DNA of 64,000 nucleotides. Origin: Alphaproteobacteria bacterium (lineage in GTDB: Bacteria; Pseudomonadota; Alphaproteobacteria; Rhodobacterales; Rhodobacteraceae). The stretch spans positions 62,001 through 126,000 of the forward strand of contig JAUIBL010000002.1 in NCBI GenBank assembly GCA_030428355.1, written 5' to 3'. This document shows, one piece after another, positions 19,197-28,448 of the stretch; position 1 is the stretch's first letter; each line of letters starts with the position of its first letter. Position numbers and translations under genes: made by a program. Below the pieces are notes generated by a model that made no database searches, was not told the DNA's origin, and was given only the letters and a program-made list of their open reading frames with translations.

Positions 19197-20335
19197 CCAC
19201 CCGGACCGAAGACATCCTCGCGCGGCTGATCGCCTTCGACACGGTCAGCGCCAAATCGAACCTTGCGCTGATCGACCATGTCGAGGACCACCTGACCCAG
19301 CGCGGCTTCCGTGTCACACGCATCGCCGATCCGGACGCGCCCAAAGCCGGGCTCTATGCCGAGATTGGTCCCGAGGGCGCCGGGGGCGTGCTGCTGTCAG
19401 CCCATACCGATGTTGTGCCGGTCGACGGGCAGGATTGGACCCGCGATCCCTTTGCTCTGACCCTGGCGGATGGCCGTCTTTACGGACGCGGCACCACAGA
19501 CATGAAGGGCTTTGTCGCTGCCATGCTCCGCGCTGCCGATGCGGCAAGCCATCTTGCGCTGAACGAGCCGCTGAAACTGGTTCTGTCCTATGACGAGGAA
19601 GTGGGCTGTCTGGGCATCGCGCGCATGCTCGACCGCCTGACGCCCCTGATCGGGGCACCACGCCTCGCGATTGTTGGAGAGCCGACCGACATGCGCGTCG
19701 CCATCGGCCACAAGGGCAAACGGTGCTACCGCGCCACTGTCCGAGGCGAGGCCGGCCATTCGGCCATGGCCCCGAATTTCGTCAACGCGCTGAACGTGGC
19801 GGCGGATTTCGTGAAGGCGCTGCAAGACATGCAGTCCAACCTCGCCCGGAACGGCGCGCAGGATGCGGCCTATGACGTGCCCTACAGCACCGTCCATGTG
19901 GGTCTTCTGTCCGGTGGGCGGGCGCTCAACATCGTGCCGGACCATGCCGAGATGACTCTTGAAATCAGGCACTTGGCTCAGGACGATCCGGATATGCTGG
20001 AGCAACAGATCACAGACGCGGCCACACGCGTCGCCATGGCTTATGGCCCGGGTGCGGGGATCGAGGTTCAGCGGCTATGGTCCTATCCGGGTCTTGATAC
20101 CCCACAAGACGCGCCGTTGGTGGCAGAGGTCCAACGTCTTGCCGGGACCGGCACCACCAAGGTCGCCTTCGGCACCGAGGCGGGGTTCTTCGACGCGCTG
20201 GGCATCCCGACCGTGGTCTGCGGTCCGGGGTCGATGAGCGGGCAGGGGCACAAGGCGGATGAATTCCTGTTGCAGTCAGAGTTGCAGGCCTGCGACGCAA
20301 TGCTCGACCGGCTGCTGCATGCAATGACGAACTGA
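19193..20335 (+). CDS. argE: acetylornithine deacetylase-like M20 amidohydrolase
   Basis: A 380-residue M20 family metallohydrolase close to ArgE. Metal and catalytic blocks: LLSAHTDVVPVDGQDW, GRGTTDMKGFVAAML, SYDEEVGCLG, IVGEPTDM and near the end GPGSMSGQGHKADEF. Typical ArgE deacetylates N-acetyl-L-ornithine. Here it overlaps the PLP gene (ATGA) and precedes an N-carbamoylputrescine amidase-like gene. It may therefore act on an N-acylated amine or amino acid in catabolism rather than in arginine synthesis; the symbol refers to family resemblance. Confidence 0.82.
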   Translation: MTTRTEDILARLIAFDTVSAKSNLALIDHVEDHLTQRGFRVTRIADPDAPKAGLYAEIGPEGAGGVLLSAHTDVVPVDGQDWTRDPFALTLADGRLYGRGTTDMKGFVAAMLRAADAASHLALNEPLKLVLSYDEEVGCLGIARMLDRLTPLIGAPRLAIVGEPTDMRVAIGHKGKRCYRATVRGEAGHSAMAPNFVNALNVAADFVKALQDMQSNLARNGAQDAAYDVPYSTVHVGLLSGGRALNIVPDHAEMTLEIRHLAQDDPDMLEQQITDAATRVAMAYGPGAGIEVQRLWSYPGLDTPQDAPLVAEVQRLAGTGTTKVAFGTEAGFFDALGIPTVVCGPGSMSGQGHKADEFLLQSELQACDAMLDRLLHAMTN

Positions 20336-20345
20336 GGGGCAAAAG

Positions 20346-21221
20346 ATGAGACAGGTCACGGTTGCCGCGACACAGATGGCCTGTGGTGCGGATGAGGCAG
20401 CGAATATCGACCGGGCGGAGAATTTGGTCCGGCAGGCCGCCGCTCAGGGCGCGCAAATCATCCTGCTGCAGGAATTGTTTGAAAGCCGCTATTTCTGTCA
20501 GGACGAAGACGCCGAAGACCTGTTTCGCGCCCGGCCTGCCGACAACCACCCCACGCTCGAGCGGTTTGCCAAGCTGGCCTCGGACCTGAAGGTCGTGCTG
20601 CCGGTGTCGTTTTACGAACTCGCGGGGCAGGCGCGGTTCAATTCGGTTGCCGTGATCGACGCAAACGGTGCGCGATTGGGTGTCTACCGCAAGACGCATA
20701 TTCCGCATGGCGCGGGCTATCAGGAGAAGTACCATTTCTCGCCGGGCGACACGGGGTTTCGGGTGTGGGAGACCGCTTATGGCCGGATCGGCGTGGGTAT
20801 CTGCTGGGATCAATGGTTTCCCGAAAGCGCACGTGCCATGGCGTTGCAGGGCGCGGAGCTATTGTTCTACCCCACCGCCATCGGGTCGGAGATCGGGGCC
20901 GAGGAGTGGGACAGCGCCCCGCATTGGCAACGTGTCCAGCAGGGCCATGCGGGGGCCAACCTTGTGCCGCTGATCGCCTCGAACCGCATCGGTACGGAAC
21001 CGGGGCGGCATGGCACCGAAATAACCTTCTACGGATCGTCCTTCATTGCCGACGAATTCGGCGCCAAGGTGGCCGAAGCGGATCGGACCACCGAGACCGT
21101 GCTGCTCCACACGTTCGATCTGGACGCGACGGCGCGCAACCGAGCCTATTGGGGTGTCTTCCGCGACCGCCGGCCCGAGCATTACGGCCTTCTGGGCACG
21201 CTGGATGGGGTGTCTGGATAG
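20346..21221 (+). CDS. aguB: N-carbamoylputrescine amidase-like nitrilase-family hydrolase
   Basis: A 291-residue carbon-nitrogen hydrolase. The Glu-Lys-Cys triad is visible in ILLQELFESRYFCQ, YRKTHIPHG and GVGICWDQWFPESARAM. The last pattern and FYPTAIGSEIG are typical of N-carbamoylputrescine amidases, which release putrescine, CO2 and ammonia. It is the last gene of the operon that starts at 15787, 10 bases after the ArgE-like gene. A Pot-type transporter operon follows, which supports a polyamine link. Confidence 0.9.
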   Translation: MRQVTVAATQMACGADEAANIDRAENLVRQAAAQGAQIILLQELFESRYFCQDEDAEDLFRARPADNHPTLERFAKLASDLKVVLPVSFYELAGQARFNSVAVIDANGARLGVYRKTHIPHGAGYQEKYHFSPGDTGFRVWETAYGRIGVGICWDQWFPESARAMALQGAELLFYPTAIGSEIGAEEWDSAPHWQRVQQGHAGANLVPLIASNRIGTEPGRHGTEITFYGSSFIADEFGAKVAEADRTTETVLLHTFDLDATARNRAYWGVFRDRRPEHYGLLGTLDGVSG

Positions 21222-21271
21222 AAAAATCCTAACGAGCGATGCCTAAAAAACGGGCGATTTGCGAAAAGAAA

Positions 21272-21286
21272 TTAGGCAAAGGCTAA
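21272..21286. promoter_or_regulatory. LysR-type box 3
   Basis: TTAGGCAAAGGCTAA is centred 94 bases before the proposed start of the ABC transporter operon (21373). It matches boxes at 13482-13496 and 15696-15710 in length, TTAGGC arm, CTAA end and distance to the start codon. The 151-base gap between the amidase and the ATPase gene holds this site and presumably the promoter; no other structure was clear. Confidence 0.7.
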
Positions 21287-21372
21287 CAAGTGCTGAGGGA
21301 CACAAGTCTTCTGCATGGCCCACTTCGTTTCTACGCTCGGTTCCAGAGACTTCACCGGTTGGGGACACCGAT

Positions 21373-22464
21373 TTGCCGCAAGACAGGGACATCGCCATCG
21401 ACGTGCAGGGCGCGGTCAAGCGGTATGGCACCTTCACGGCGTTGAAGACGATTTCCCTGTCGATCCGGGACAACGAGTTTTTCACCCTTCTGGGCCCCTC
21501 GGGCTGTGGCAAGACCACACTCCTGCGGATGATCGCCGGGTTCGAGGATGTGACCGAAGGTGCGATCTATCTGTATGGCGACGAGATCGACACCCTGCCG
21601 CCGCACAAGCGCCCGGTGAACACGGTGTTCCAGAACTACGCGCTTTTCCCGCACATGACCGTTCTCGACAATGTCGGCTTCGGGCTTGAAATGCTGGGTA
21701 AATCCAAGGCCGAGGCCCGCGCGCGGGCGGGCGAAGTGCTCGAGATGGTGCAGTTGTCGCAATTCGCGGCGCGCAAGCCGTCGCAACTGTCCGGGGGCCA
21801 ACAGCAACGCGTGGCCTTGGCCCGCGCGCTGGCACCCCGGCCCAAGGTGCTGTTGCTGGACGAACCGCTGTCTGCGTTGGACCTCAAGCTGCGCAAGGCG
21901 ATGCAGGTGGAACTCAAGCACCTGCAGCGCGAAACCGGCATCACTTTCATCTTCGTCACCCACGATCAGGAAGAGGCGCTGACCATGTCCGACCGGATCG
22001 CGGTCATGTCGGCGGGCGAATTGCAGCAACTGGGCGAAGCGCGCGAGATCTATGAACACCCGCGCAACGTCTTTGTGGCGGACTTCATCGGTGACACGAA
22101 CCTGATGGAGGTCACGGTGGACGCGGTTTCGAATGGGCGCGCGCAGTGCCATCTCGGCGGTGGGCACAGGTTGACCTGCGATGCCGTGGACGGGATCGGA
22201 CCGGGGGCCAAGGTGCATATGTCGCTACGCCCGGAACGCTTGTTCCTGTCGGCAGACCCGGTTGCGGACGAAAGCCTCAAGGGGCGGGTGCGCGAGATGA
22301 TCTATATCGGCACCGACATCGCCACTATCGTCGATCTGGACGGCGGACCGCAATTCACCGTGCGCTCGTCCAATTCCTCGCGCGGGAACGCGCGCATCTT
22401 CGAGCCGGGCACCGAAGTTGCCGTCAACATGGAGCAGGGGGCCGCACGGCTCCTGATCGACTGA
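21373..22464 (+). CDS. potA: polyamine-type ABC transporter ATP-binding protein
   Basis: A 363-residue ATPase of the spermidine/putrescine type. Walker A GPSGCGKTT, Q-loop NYALFPHMTVLDNVGFG, signature [17 protein letters not shown], Walker B VLLLDEPLSALD, followed by a TOBE domain. No ATG precedes the conserved N terminus at a sensible distance. The best start is the TTG at 21373 (LPQDRDIAIDVQGAV) preceded by GGGGAC; an upstream TTG at 21259 would run through the regulatory box. It is coupled to the permease by TGATG. Confidence 0.88.
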   Translation: MPQDRDIAIDVQGAVKRYGTFTALKTISLSIRDNEFFTLLGPSGCGKTTLLRMIAGFEDVTEGAIYLYGDEIDTLPPHKRPVNTVFQNYALFPHMTVLDNVGFGLEMLGKSKAEARARAGEVLEMVQLSQFAARKPSQLSGGQQQRVALARALAPRPKVLLLDEPLSALDLKLRKAMQVELKHLQRETGITFIFVTHDQEEALTMSDRIAVMSAGELQQLGEAREIYEHPRNVFVADFIGDTNLMEVTVDAVSNGRAQCHLGGGHRLTCDAVDGIGPGAKVHMSLRPERLFLSADPVADESLKGRVREMIYIGTDIATIVDLDGGPQFTVRSSNSSRGNARIFEPGTEVAVNMEQGAARLLID

Positions 22465-23384
22465 TGGCAGGGGGCGGCGCGACAGGCGGCACGGTCCAGA
22501 GCGAAACCTATCGCGAGGCGCGCACGCTGCTGTTGCTGCCCGCTTGGGTGACGCTCGGTCTGCTGACGCTCGCGCCGTTGATGATCATGCTGGTCTATTC
22601 CTTCCTGACCAAGGAATTCCGGGGCGGCGTGATCTGGGAGTTCAGCCTCGACGCCTATGACCAGTTCTTCTTTGACCGGGGCCTTTTCGGAGACGAGCCA
22701 CCGAAGATCGAATGGACCTATATCGGCATCTTCTGGCGCTCGATCTGGCAGGCGGGGGCGGCCACGATCCTCAGCCTGCTGATCGGCTTTCCGACCGCCT
22801 ATTTCATCGCCACGCGCCCCGAAGGGCAACGCGCGTTCTGGGTGTTTCTGGTGACGATCCCCTATTGGGTGAACCTGCTCATCCGCACCGTGTCGATGAA
22901 GTTCCTGCTGCGCGACGAAGGGCCGTTGAATGACGGGCTGATCGGGTTGGGGATCATTTCCGAGCCCTTGGGTATCGTGAACACCAACCTCGCCGTGCAG
23001 TTGGGGCTGTTTTACTCCTACCTGCCGTTCATGGTGCTGCCGATCTATGCCGCCGTCGAGCGCTACAACTTCGCCCTGTCCGAGGCGGCGTCTGATCTTT
23101 ACGCCCCGCGCTGGGCGGTGCTGCGCCGGATCGTGATCCCGTCGGTCAAGCCGGGCATCATCGCGGGATGTATCCTTGTTTTCGTACCCTCGCTCGGGTC
23201 GTTCCTCGCACCGGACCTGCTGGGCGGGGCGCGGACCTTCATGATCGGGTCGCTGATCGAAGAGCAGTTCAAGGGCAACGCAGGCAACTGGCCCTTCGGC
23301 GCAGCCGCGTCGATGATCCTTCTGACGATGGTGCTGTTCCTGCTGATGGTCTTTGCCCGTCAAAGCCGGAAGGAGGCGGCGTGA
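22464..23384 (+). CDS. potB: polyamine-type ABC transporter permease, PotB-like
   Basis: A 306-residue inner-membrane permease with about six hydrophobic segments (for example [20 protein letters not shown] near the N terminus). It has the EAA loop [21 protein letters not shown] that contacts the ATPase. The ATG overlaps the PotA stop (TGATG); an upstream extension of the frame is a shadow of potA. Together with PotC it would form the channel for a polyamine or related cation. Substrate specificity lies with the binding protein at 25278. Confidence 0.9.
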   Translation: MAGGGATGGTVQSETYREARTLLLLPAWVTLGLLTLAPLMIMLVYSFLTKEFRGGVIWEFSLDAYDQFFFDRGLFGDEPPKIEWTYIGIFWRSIWQAGAATILSLLIGFPTAYFIATRPEGQRAFWVFLVTIPYWVNLLIRTVSMKFLLRDEGPLNDGLIGLGIISEPLGIVNTNLAVQLGLFYSYLPFMVLPIYAAVERYNFALSEAASDLYAPRWAVLRRIVIPSVKPGIIAGCILVFVPSLGSFLAPDLLGGARTFMIGSLIEEQFKGNAGNWPFGAAASMILLTMVLFLLMVFARQSRKEAA

Positions 23385-24196
23385 TGGCCAAACCCTATGA
23401 CCTGCGCCGCTATCCGGGCTTTTTCGCCATCACGCTACTTTGCCTCGTGATCCTCTACGCACCGCTGGTGGTGGTCGCGGTCTACAGCTTCAACGACTCC
23501 CCCTCGATCACGATCTGGGAAGGATTCTCGCTGCGCTGGTATGTGGACGTGTTCACCGGCCCCGAAAGCGGCAAGTTCAAAGAGGCGGCGTGGAACAGCT
23601 TTGTCATCGCGATCACCGCGGCCACGACGGCCACCATCATCGCAACACTTGCCGCCACCGCCGTCCTGCGCGCCGGTACGTTCCGGTTGCGCACGGTGTC
23701 CATCGGCATGATCTCCCTTCCGCTCATGGTGCCCGAGATCGTCACGGCCGTTGCCACGCTGATCTTCTTCAACGCCATCGCGATCGAACGCGGGCTGATG
23801 ACCATCCTGCTGGCTCATATCGCGTTCTGCATCCCCTTCGCCTACATGCCGATTTCCGCGCGGATGCAGGGGATCGAAGCCACGTACGAACAGGCCGCGA
23901 TGGACCTTTACGCCACCAAGCGGCAGGCGTTTACACGCATTCTTCTGCCGCTGATGATGCCGGGGATCGTGTCCGGGTTCATCCTTGCCTTCATCATCTC
24001 GCTCGATGACTTCATCATCACCAATTTCGTCAAAGGTGCGGGGGTGGAAACCCTTCCCACCGCGATCTTTGGCGCGGTCAAACAGGGCATCAAGCCCAAC
24101 ATCATGGCCATTTCAACGCTTCTGCTGGCGGTGTCCATCGTCATGGTCGCGTTGTCGTGGCTGATCGGTCGCCGGGATCCGGCAGAGGGACGCTGA
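23384..24196 (+). CDS. potC: polyamine-type ABC transporter permease, PotC-like
   Basis: A 270-residue permease. A first membrane segment at about residues 12-34 is followed by others, and the EAA loop reads [20 protein letters not shown]. The conserved YSFNDS sequence after the first segment is typical of PotC/PotI. The start overlaps the PotB stop (TGATG, preceded by AAGGAGG), and its own stop overlaps the next start the same way, so the operon is tightly coupled. Confidence 0.9.
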   Translation: MAKPYDLRRYPGFFAITLLCLVILYAPLVVVAVYSFNDSPSITIWEGFSLRWYVDVFTGPESGKFKEAAWNSFVIAITAATTATIIATLAATAVLRAGTFRLRTVSIGMISLPLMVPEIVTAVATLIFFNAIAIERGLMTILLAHIAFCIPFAYMPISARMQGIEATYEQAAMDLYATKRQAFTRILLPLMMPGIVSGFILAFIISLDDFIITNFVKGAGVETLPTAIFGAVKQGIKPNIMAISTLLLAVSIVMVALSWLIGRRDPAEGR

Positions 24197-25224
24197 TGGA
24201 AACGATCTATTCCGAAGACCACAAACTGCGCGACGCCCAGACGGAACTATATGGCGGGCAACTGGTCTACCCGTTCGAACGCCCGTCGCGGCTCGACTAC
24301 ATCCATGCGCGGCTGACCGAGGTGGGTCTTGGGCCGATCACGGCGCCCGACAGCTTTGGCATGGAGCCGATCCTGGCGGTGCACGATGCCGACTACGTCG
24401 ACTTCCTGCACTCCGCATGGGACCGCTGGCAGGCCGCAGGGTTCAAAGGCGAGGCGATTGCAGGCACATGGCCTGCGCGGCGTATGGTGCAAGCGCGTCC
24501 GTCGGGCATCGACGGGCAGTTGGGCTACTATGCGCTTGCTGCCGAGACCAGCATCACGCAAGGCACATGGCAGGCCGCGCTTTCAAGTGTCCACGTCGCC
24601 CTGACCGGGGCAGAGCGTCTGCGCACCGGCGCGCACGGCTGCTTCGCGCTTTGTCGTCCGCCGGGGCACCATGCGGCAAAGGACCTGTACGGCGGCTATT
24701 GCTTCTTCAACAACGCCGCCATCGCGGCCCAGCATCTGCGCGACACAGGCATGGCGCGCGTCGCCATCCTCGACGTGGACTTCCACCATGGCAACGGCAC
24801 GCAGGACATCTTCTACGACCGGGACGATGTACTTTTCATCTCGCTGCATGGTACTCCGGAGGAGGCGTTTCCCTACTTTCTCGGCTATGCCAACGAAACC
24901 GGTTCGGGCGTGGGCGAAGGCTTTACGCTCAACCTGCCGATGCCGCGCGGCACCGGCTTTGACGTCTGGCGCACCGCGCTGGCCACAGCCTTGGAGCGGA
25001 TCGCGGATTATGCACCGGATGCCCTGATCGTGTCGCTGGGGGTGGATACGTTCGAGACCGACCCGATCAGCTTTTTCAAACTCACCTCACCGGATTTCAT
25101 CACGATGGGCGCGGACATCGCGGCTGCAGGCCTGCCGACGCTCTTTGTGATGGAAGGTGGCTACGACATCGCGGAAATCGGGATCAACACCCTGAACGTG
25201 CTGGAAGGATTCCAAGGCCACTGA
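24196..25224 (+). CDS. acetylpolyamine amidohydrolase / histone-deacetylase family
   Basis: A 342-residue zinc hydrolase of the arginase/deacetylase fold. Zinc and catalytic residues are visible in CRPPGHHAAKDLYGGYCFFN, AILDVDFHHGNGTQDIFY and VSLGVDTFETDP. Bacterial members of this branch deacetylate acetylpolyamines such as acetylputrescine and acetylcadaverine. Placement inside a Pot-type transporter operon, directly between permease and binding protein and coupled by TGATG, strongly suggests that acetylated polyamines are imported and then deacetylated. Confidence 0.9.
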   Translation: METIYSEDHKLRDAQTELYGGQLVYPFERPSRLDYIHARLTEVGLGPITAPDSFGMEPILAVHDADYVDFLHSAWDRWQAAGFKGEAIAGTWPARRMVQARPSGIDGQLGYYALAAETSITQGTWQAALSSVHVALTGAERLRTGAHGCFALCRPPGHHAAKDLYGGYCFFNNAAIAAQHLRDTGMARVAILDVDFHHGNGTQDIFYDRDDVLFISLHGTPEEAFPYFLGYANETGSGVGEGFTLNLPMPRGTGFDVWRTALATALERIADYAPDALIVSLGVDTFETDPISFFKLTSPDFITMGADIAAAGLPTLFVMEGGYDIAEIGINTLNVLEGFQGH

Positions 25225-25277
25225 GCGTGGCGCAACCAACTCCGCCCACACGGGCATCAACCAACAGGGGACTGACC

Positions 25278-26315
25278 ATGAAGATATTTCTCAAGACAAC
25301 CGTCGCAGCAAGCGCACTGGCGCTGACAGCCGGGGCCGCAGCGGCCGAGGGCAAACTGGTGATCTACCACTGGTTTGAATACATCCCGCAGGAATTGCTC
25401 GACAAATTCAGCGAGGACTACGGCGTCGAGGTGGTCATGGACACCTATGACAGCAACGAAGCTCTGCTCGCATCGCTCAAAGCCGGGGCCATCGGCACCT
25501 ATGACGTGGCGGTGCCGGGCGACTACATGGTGCAGATCATGGCGGGCGAGGGTCTGCTTGACACGATCGCCGAGGGAGAACTGGCCAACAAAGGCAACAT
25601 CGCGCCGGAATGGGCCGATCCGTCCTTCGATCCGGGTCGGCAGCACTCGATCCCGTATCAGTGGGGGTCGACCTCCTTTGCTGTGAACCGCGATGTCTAT
25701 TCGGGCGACATCGGCACCACGGACATCCTGTTCAATCCCCCGGCCGAGCTGTCGGGCAAGATCAACATGCTCGACAGTCAGGGCGAAGTACTGGCAATGG
25801 CGGCGCTGCACATGGGCATCCCGCAATGTTCCACCGACCGCGATCAGCTCAAGGCGCTGAACGACATGCTGCAAGAGGCCAAGACCCATTGGGCGTCCTT
25901 CAACTCGGACACCGCGAAAGAGGTGCTGGTGTCGGGCGATGCCGCGGTCGGCCAGATCTACGATGGCTTTGCCGCCAAGGGCCGCGAAGAGGGCGCCAAT
26001 ATCGAATACGCCTTCCCGTCGCAGGGCTACATCGTCTGGATGGACAACGTCGTCCTGCTCAAGGACGCGCCGAACCGCGACAACGCGATCAAGTTCATGG
26101 ACTTCCTTCTGGAACCCGAGAACATCGCCGCCGTCACCAACTACGCGCGCTATAACGCGGGTGTCACGGGTGTGGGCGACTTCCTTGATCCGACGCTGGC
26201 CACCCAGCCTGAAAGCAACCCGCCCGCAAGCGCCGGGGCCGGTGTGTTCATCGAAGTCTGCGATCAGGCCACGCAAGAGGTCTATGACCAGATCTGGACC
26301 AACCTGAAGAAGTGA
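25278..26315 (+). CDS. periplasmic polyamine-binding protein, PotD/PotF family
   Basis: A 345-residue solute-binding protein with a Sec signal peptide (basic MKIFLKT, hydrophobic core, AAAAEG cleavage region near residue 22). The mature start KLVIYHWFEYIPQELLDKF and the block DVAVPGDYMVQIMAGEGLLD are characteristic of PotD/PotF proteins. The ATG follows a weak GGGGAC; an upstream in-frame start without signal sequence is not used. It is the last gene of the transporter operon and is followed by a hairpin. The ligand may be an acetylated or otherwise modified polyamine given the neighbouring deacetylase. Confidence 0.9.
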   Translation: MKIFLKTTVAASALALTAGAAAAEGKLVIYHWFEYIPQELLDKFSEDYGVEVVMDTYDSNEALLASLKAGAIGTYDVAVPGDYMVQIMAGEGLLDTIAEGELANKGNIAPEWADPSFDPGRQHSIPYQWGSTSFAVNRDVYSGDIGTTDILFNPPAELSGKINMLDSQGEVLAMAALHMGIPQCSTDRDQLKALNDMLQEAKTHWASFNSDTAKEVLVSGDAAVGQIYDGFAAKGREEGANIEYAFPSQGYIVWMDNVVLLKDAPNRDNAIKFMDFLLEPENIAAVTNYARYNAGVTGVGDFLDPTLATQPESNPPASAGAGVFIEVCDQATQEVYDQIWTNLKK

Positions 26316-26323
26316 CGACTTTG

Positions 26324-26351
26324 CCCTCGACGCCACAGCGCGCGTCGGGGG
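26324..26351 (+). terminator. terminator-like hairpin after the transporter operon
   Basis: CCCTCGACGC (26324-26333) pairs with GCGTCGGGGG (26342-26351), giving a 10-base stem with one G-U pair and an 8-base loop, 9 bases after the binding-protein stop. The following CTCTTCC is only weakly T-rich, so intrinsic termination would be inefficient. Confidence 0.45.
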
Positions 26352-26437
26352 CTCTTCCGATGGATCACCAACAGATGATCGACCGATCGTGCATCTTGCG
26401 GTAAAGGCCACCTGAAGACACTTCGGAAAGGCCGAAC

Positions 26438-26965
26438 ATGCACCCCCAAACCGTCCCCGACGCCCTTTTTCATACCCGTGTGCGCAACGATGCGCTGGAC
26501 GGTCCCAACCCGTTCGAATGGAAGCAGGTGACCACAGACGACGTGTTCGCAGGCAAGCGGATTGTCCTCTTTGGCGTGCCGGGTGCCTTCACACCAGCCT
26601 GTTCCGAAAATCACCTGCCCGGCTTCGAGGCCCAGTATGACAGCTTCCGCGCTCTGGGCATTGACGAGGTGATCTGCCTGTCGGTCAACGATGCCTTCGT
26701 GATGCACCAATGGGCGCTGTCCCGGAACATCGAAAAGGTGCGCATGCTGCCGGACGGCAATGGCGAATTCACCCGCAAGATGGGCATGCTGGTCGAACGG
26801 ACCAGCAACGGCATGGGCCTGCGCAGTTGGCGCTACGCGATGTATGTCAACGACCGCACCATCGAGGCGCTTTTCATGGAGCCAGGGTTCAAGGACAATC
26901 CCCCCGGTGTGCCGCTCGATGTGTCGTCCGCCGAAAACATGCTGCGTCATCTGCAGACTCTCTGA
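26438..26965 (+). CDS. peroxiredoxin, Prx5-like
   Basis: A 175-residue AhpC/TSA-fold peroxiredoxin of the Prx5/hybrid type, reducing H2O2 and alkyl hydroperoxides with a thiol partner. The active-site segment GVPGAFTPACSENHLPGF contains the peroxidatic Cys in the PxxxTxxC motif. SWRYAMYVNDRTIEALFMEP is the usual C-terminal region. No fused glutaredoxin domain is present. It stands alone or with the VOC gene 34 bases downstream. Peroxide defence next to a flavin-oxidase region and an oxygen-sensitive hydrogenase is sensible but not proof of linkage. Confidence 0.92.
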   Translation: MHPQTVPDALFHTRVRNDALDGPNPFEWKQVTTDDVFAGKRIVLFGVPGAFTPACSENHLPGFEAQYDSFRALGIDEVICLSVNDAFVMHQWALSRNIEKVRMLPDGNGEFTRKMGMLVERTSNGMGLRSWRYAMYVNDRTIEALFMEPGFKDNPPGVPLDVSSAENMLRHLQTL

Positions 26966-26999
26966 AGCCGGGGCCAAAGGCGCATAAGGACCAACCGCC

Positions 27000-27389
27000 A
27001 TGACACACCTGCGCGGAACACATCACGCCGCCATCATCTGTTCGGATTATGCCCGGTCCAAGGCGTTTTACACACAAACGCTGGGCCTTGCCGTTCTGGC
27101 CGAGAATTACCGCGAGGACCGGCAGTCCTGGAAGCTTGATCTGGCCCTGCCGGATGGCACGCAGATCGAACTGTTTTCCTTCCCCGACGCCCCGGTGCGA
27201 CCATCGCAGCCCGAGGCTCAGGGCCTGCGGCACCTGGCCTTTGTCGTCAACGACATCGTTGCGGCAAAGCGCGATCTCGAAGCGAAAGGCATCGCCGTCG
27301 AGGACATTCGCGTCGATCCCTACACCCAACGGCGCTTCACCTTTTTCCCGGACCCGGACGGGCTGCCGCTGGAACTTTACGAAAGCTGA
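27000..27389 (+). CDS. VOC family protein (glyoxalase I-like)
   Basis: A 129-residue vicinal oxygen chelate protein of the GloA2/YaeR type. Likely metal ligands are in the first strand (HHAAIICSD), IELFSF, LRHLAFVV and the terminal PLELYE. It resembles glyoxalase I-like proteins that dimerise to form the metal sites. The ATG is preceded by TAAGGA. It converges with hypE, whose stop is 10 bases away, and no terminator is visible between. The substrate is unknown. Confidence 0.85.
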   Translation: MTHLRGTHHAAIICSDYARSKAFYTQTLGLAVLAENYREDRQSWKLDLALPDGTQIELFSFPDAPVRPSQPEAQGLRHLAFVVNDIVAAKRDLEAKGIAVEDIRVDPYTQRRFTFFPDPDGLPLELYES

Positions 27390-27398
27390 GCGTTTGGA

Positions 27399-28448
27399 TC
27401 AGCAGATGCGGGGCAACTGCTCTCCGACCAGCGTGTCGACCAGCCGTTGCCCGCCGAACAGGGTCTTCATCGTGACCCGTCCCGGATGACCGGCTTTGGC
27501 CGTGCCGATGGCGGTGGCATTGCTCCCCGCCTCGACGCTCTTCATCGCGGCGAGCGCAGCGTCGGCCTCGTCCTCCGGTACAAACAGCACCAGCGTGCCT
27601 TCGTTCGCAAGGTAAAGCGGGTCGAGCCCCAGCACCTCGCAGACGCCTTTGACCTCGGGGCGCAGGGGCAGGGTGGTCTCGTCGATTTCGATCTGCACGC
27701 CTGCGGCGTCTGCCATCTCGTTCAGCGCCGACGCAACCCCACCGCGCGTTGCATCGCGGGCGGCGCGGGTGTTGGGTGCTGCCTGAAGCACCGCTTCGAT
27801 CAGCGCATTCAGGCTTTGGCAATCGGACTGGATGTCGGTGCTCAGCGCCATGTCGCCGCGTGCCGCAAGGATGGTCGCGCCGTGATCGCCGAGCACGCCA
27901 TTGACCAGTGCCACATCGCCGGGGCGGATGTTGTCCGCCCGCATGTCACGCCCCGCCGGAATGACCCCGACGCCCGAGGTGGTGACAAAGACCTTGTCCG
28001 CAGCCCCCCGTTCCACAACCTTGGTGTCGCCGGTGACAATCCGCACACCGGCCTTGTCGGCCTCGGCCTGCATCGACGCCACGATGCGGCGCAGAAGTGC
28101 GAATTCGCAGCCTTCCTCGATGATGAACGCCGCAGACAGCCAGAGAGGTTTCGCTCCGCCGACCGCCAGATCGTTCACCGTGCCGCAGACCGCAATCTTG
28201 CCGATGTCGCCGCCGGGAAATTCGGGCGGGGACACGACAAAGCTGTCCGTGGTGAAGGCCAGTTGCGCACCCGGTTCGCGCAGCGCGTCCGAGGTCAGCC
28301 GCGCCTGATCCTCGGATCCCGGCGGCAGGAACACGTCGGTAAAGATCTCTTCGATAAGATCGCGCATCGCCTTGCCGCCGCCACCATGCGCCATGGTCAC
28401 GCGGTCGCCACGCAGGCGGGCGGGTTTGATCGGGGTCGTCATGTTCAT
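27399..28448 (-). CDS. hypE: hydrogenase maturation protein HypE
   Basis: A 349-residue PurM-like ATPase that dehydrates a carbamoyl group on its C-terminal cysteine to cyanide for the [NiFe] active site. The C terminus reads EQLPRIC, the required Pro-Arg-Ile-Cys tail. Other marks are VTMAHGGGGKAMRDLI near the N terminus and ATRGGVASALNEMA. Its ATG overlaps the hypD stop (ATGA). It is the last gene of the hydrogenase accessory operon. Confidence 0.97.
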   Translation of the reverse strand: MNMTTPIKPARLRGDRVTMAHGGGGKAMRDLIEEIFTDVFLPPGSEDQARLTSDALREPGAQLAFTTDSFVVSPPEFPGGDIGKIAVCGTVNDLAVGGAKPLWLSAAFIIEEGCEFALLRRIVASMQAEADKAGVRIVTGDTKVVERGAADKVFVTTSGVGVIPAGRDMRADNIRPGDVALVNGVLGDHGATILAARGDMALSTDIQSDCQSLNALIEAVLQAAPNTRAARDATRGGVASALNEMADAAGVQIEIDETTLPLRPEVKGVCEVLGLDPLYLANEGTLVLFVPEDEADAALAAMKSVEAGSNATAIGTAKAGHPGRVTMKTLFGGQRLVDTLVGEQLPRIC

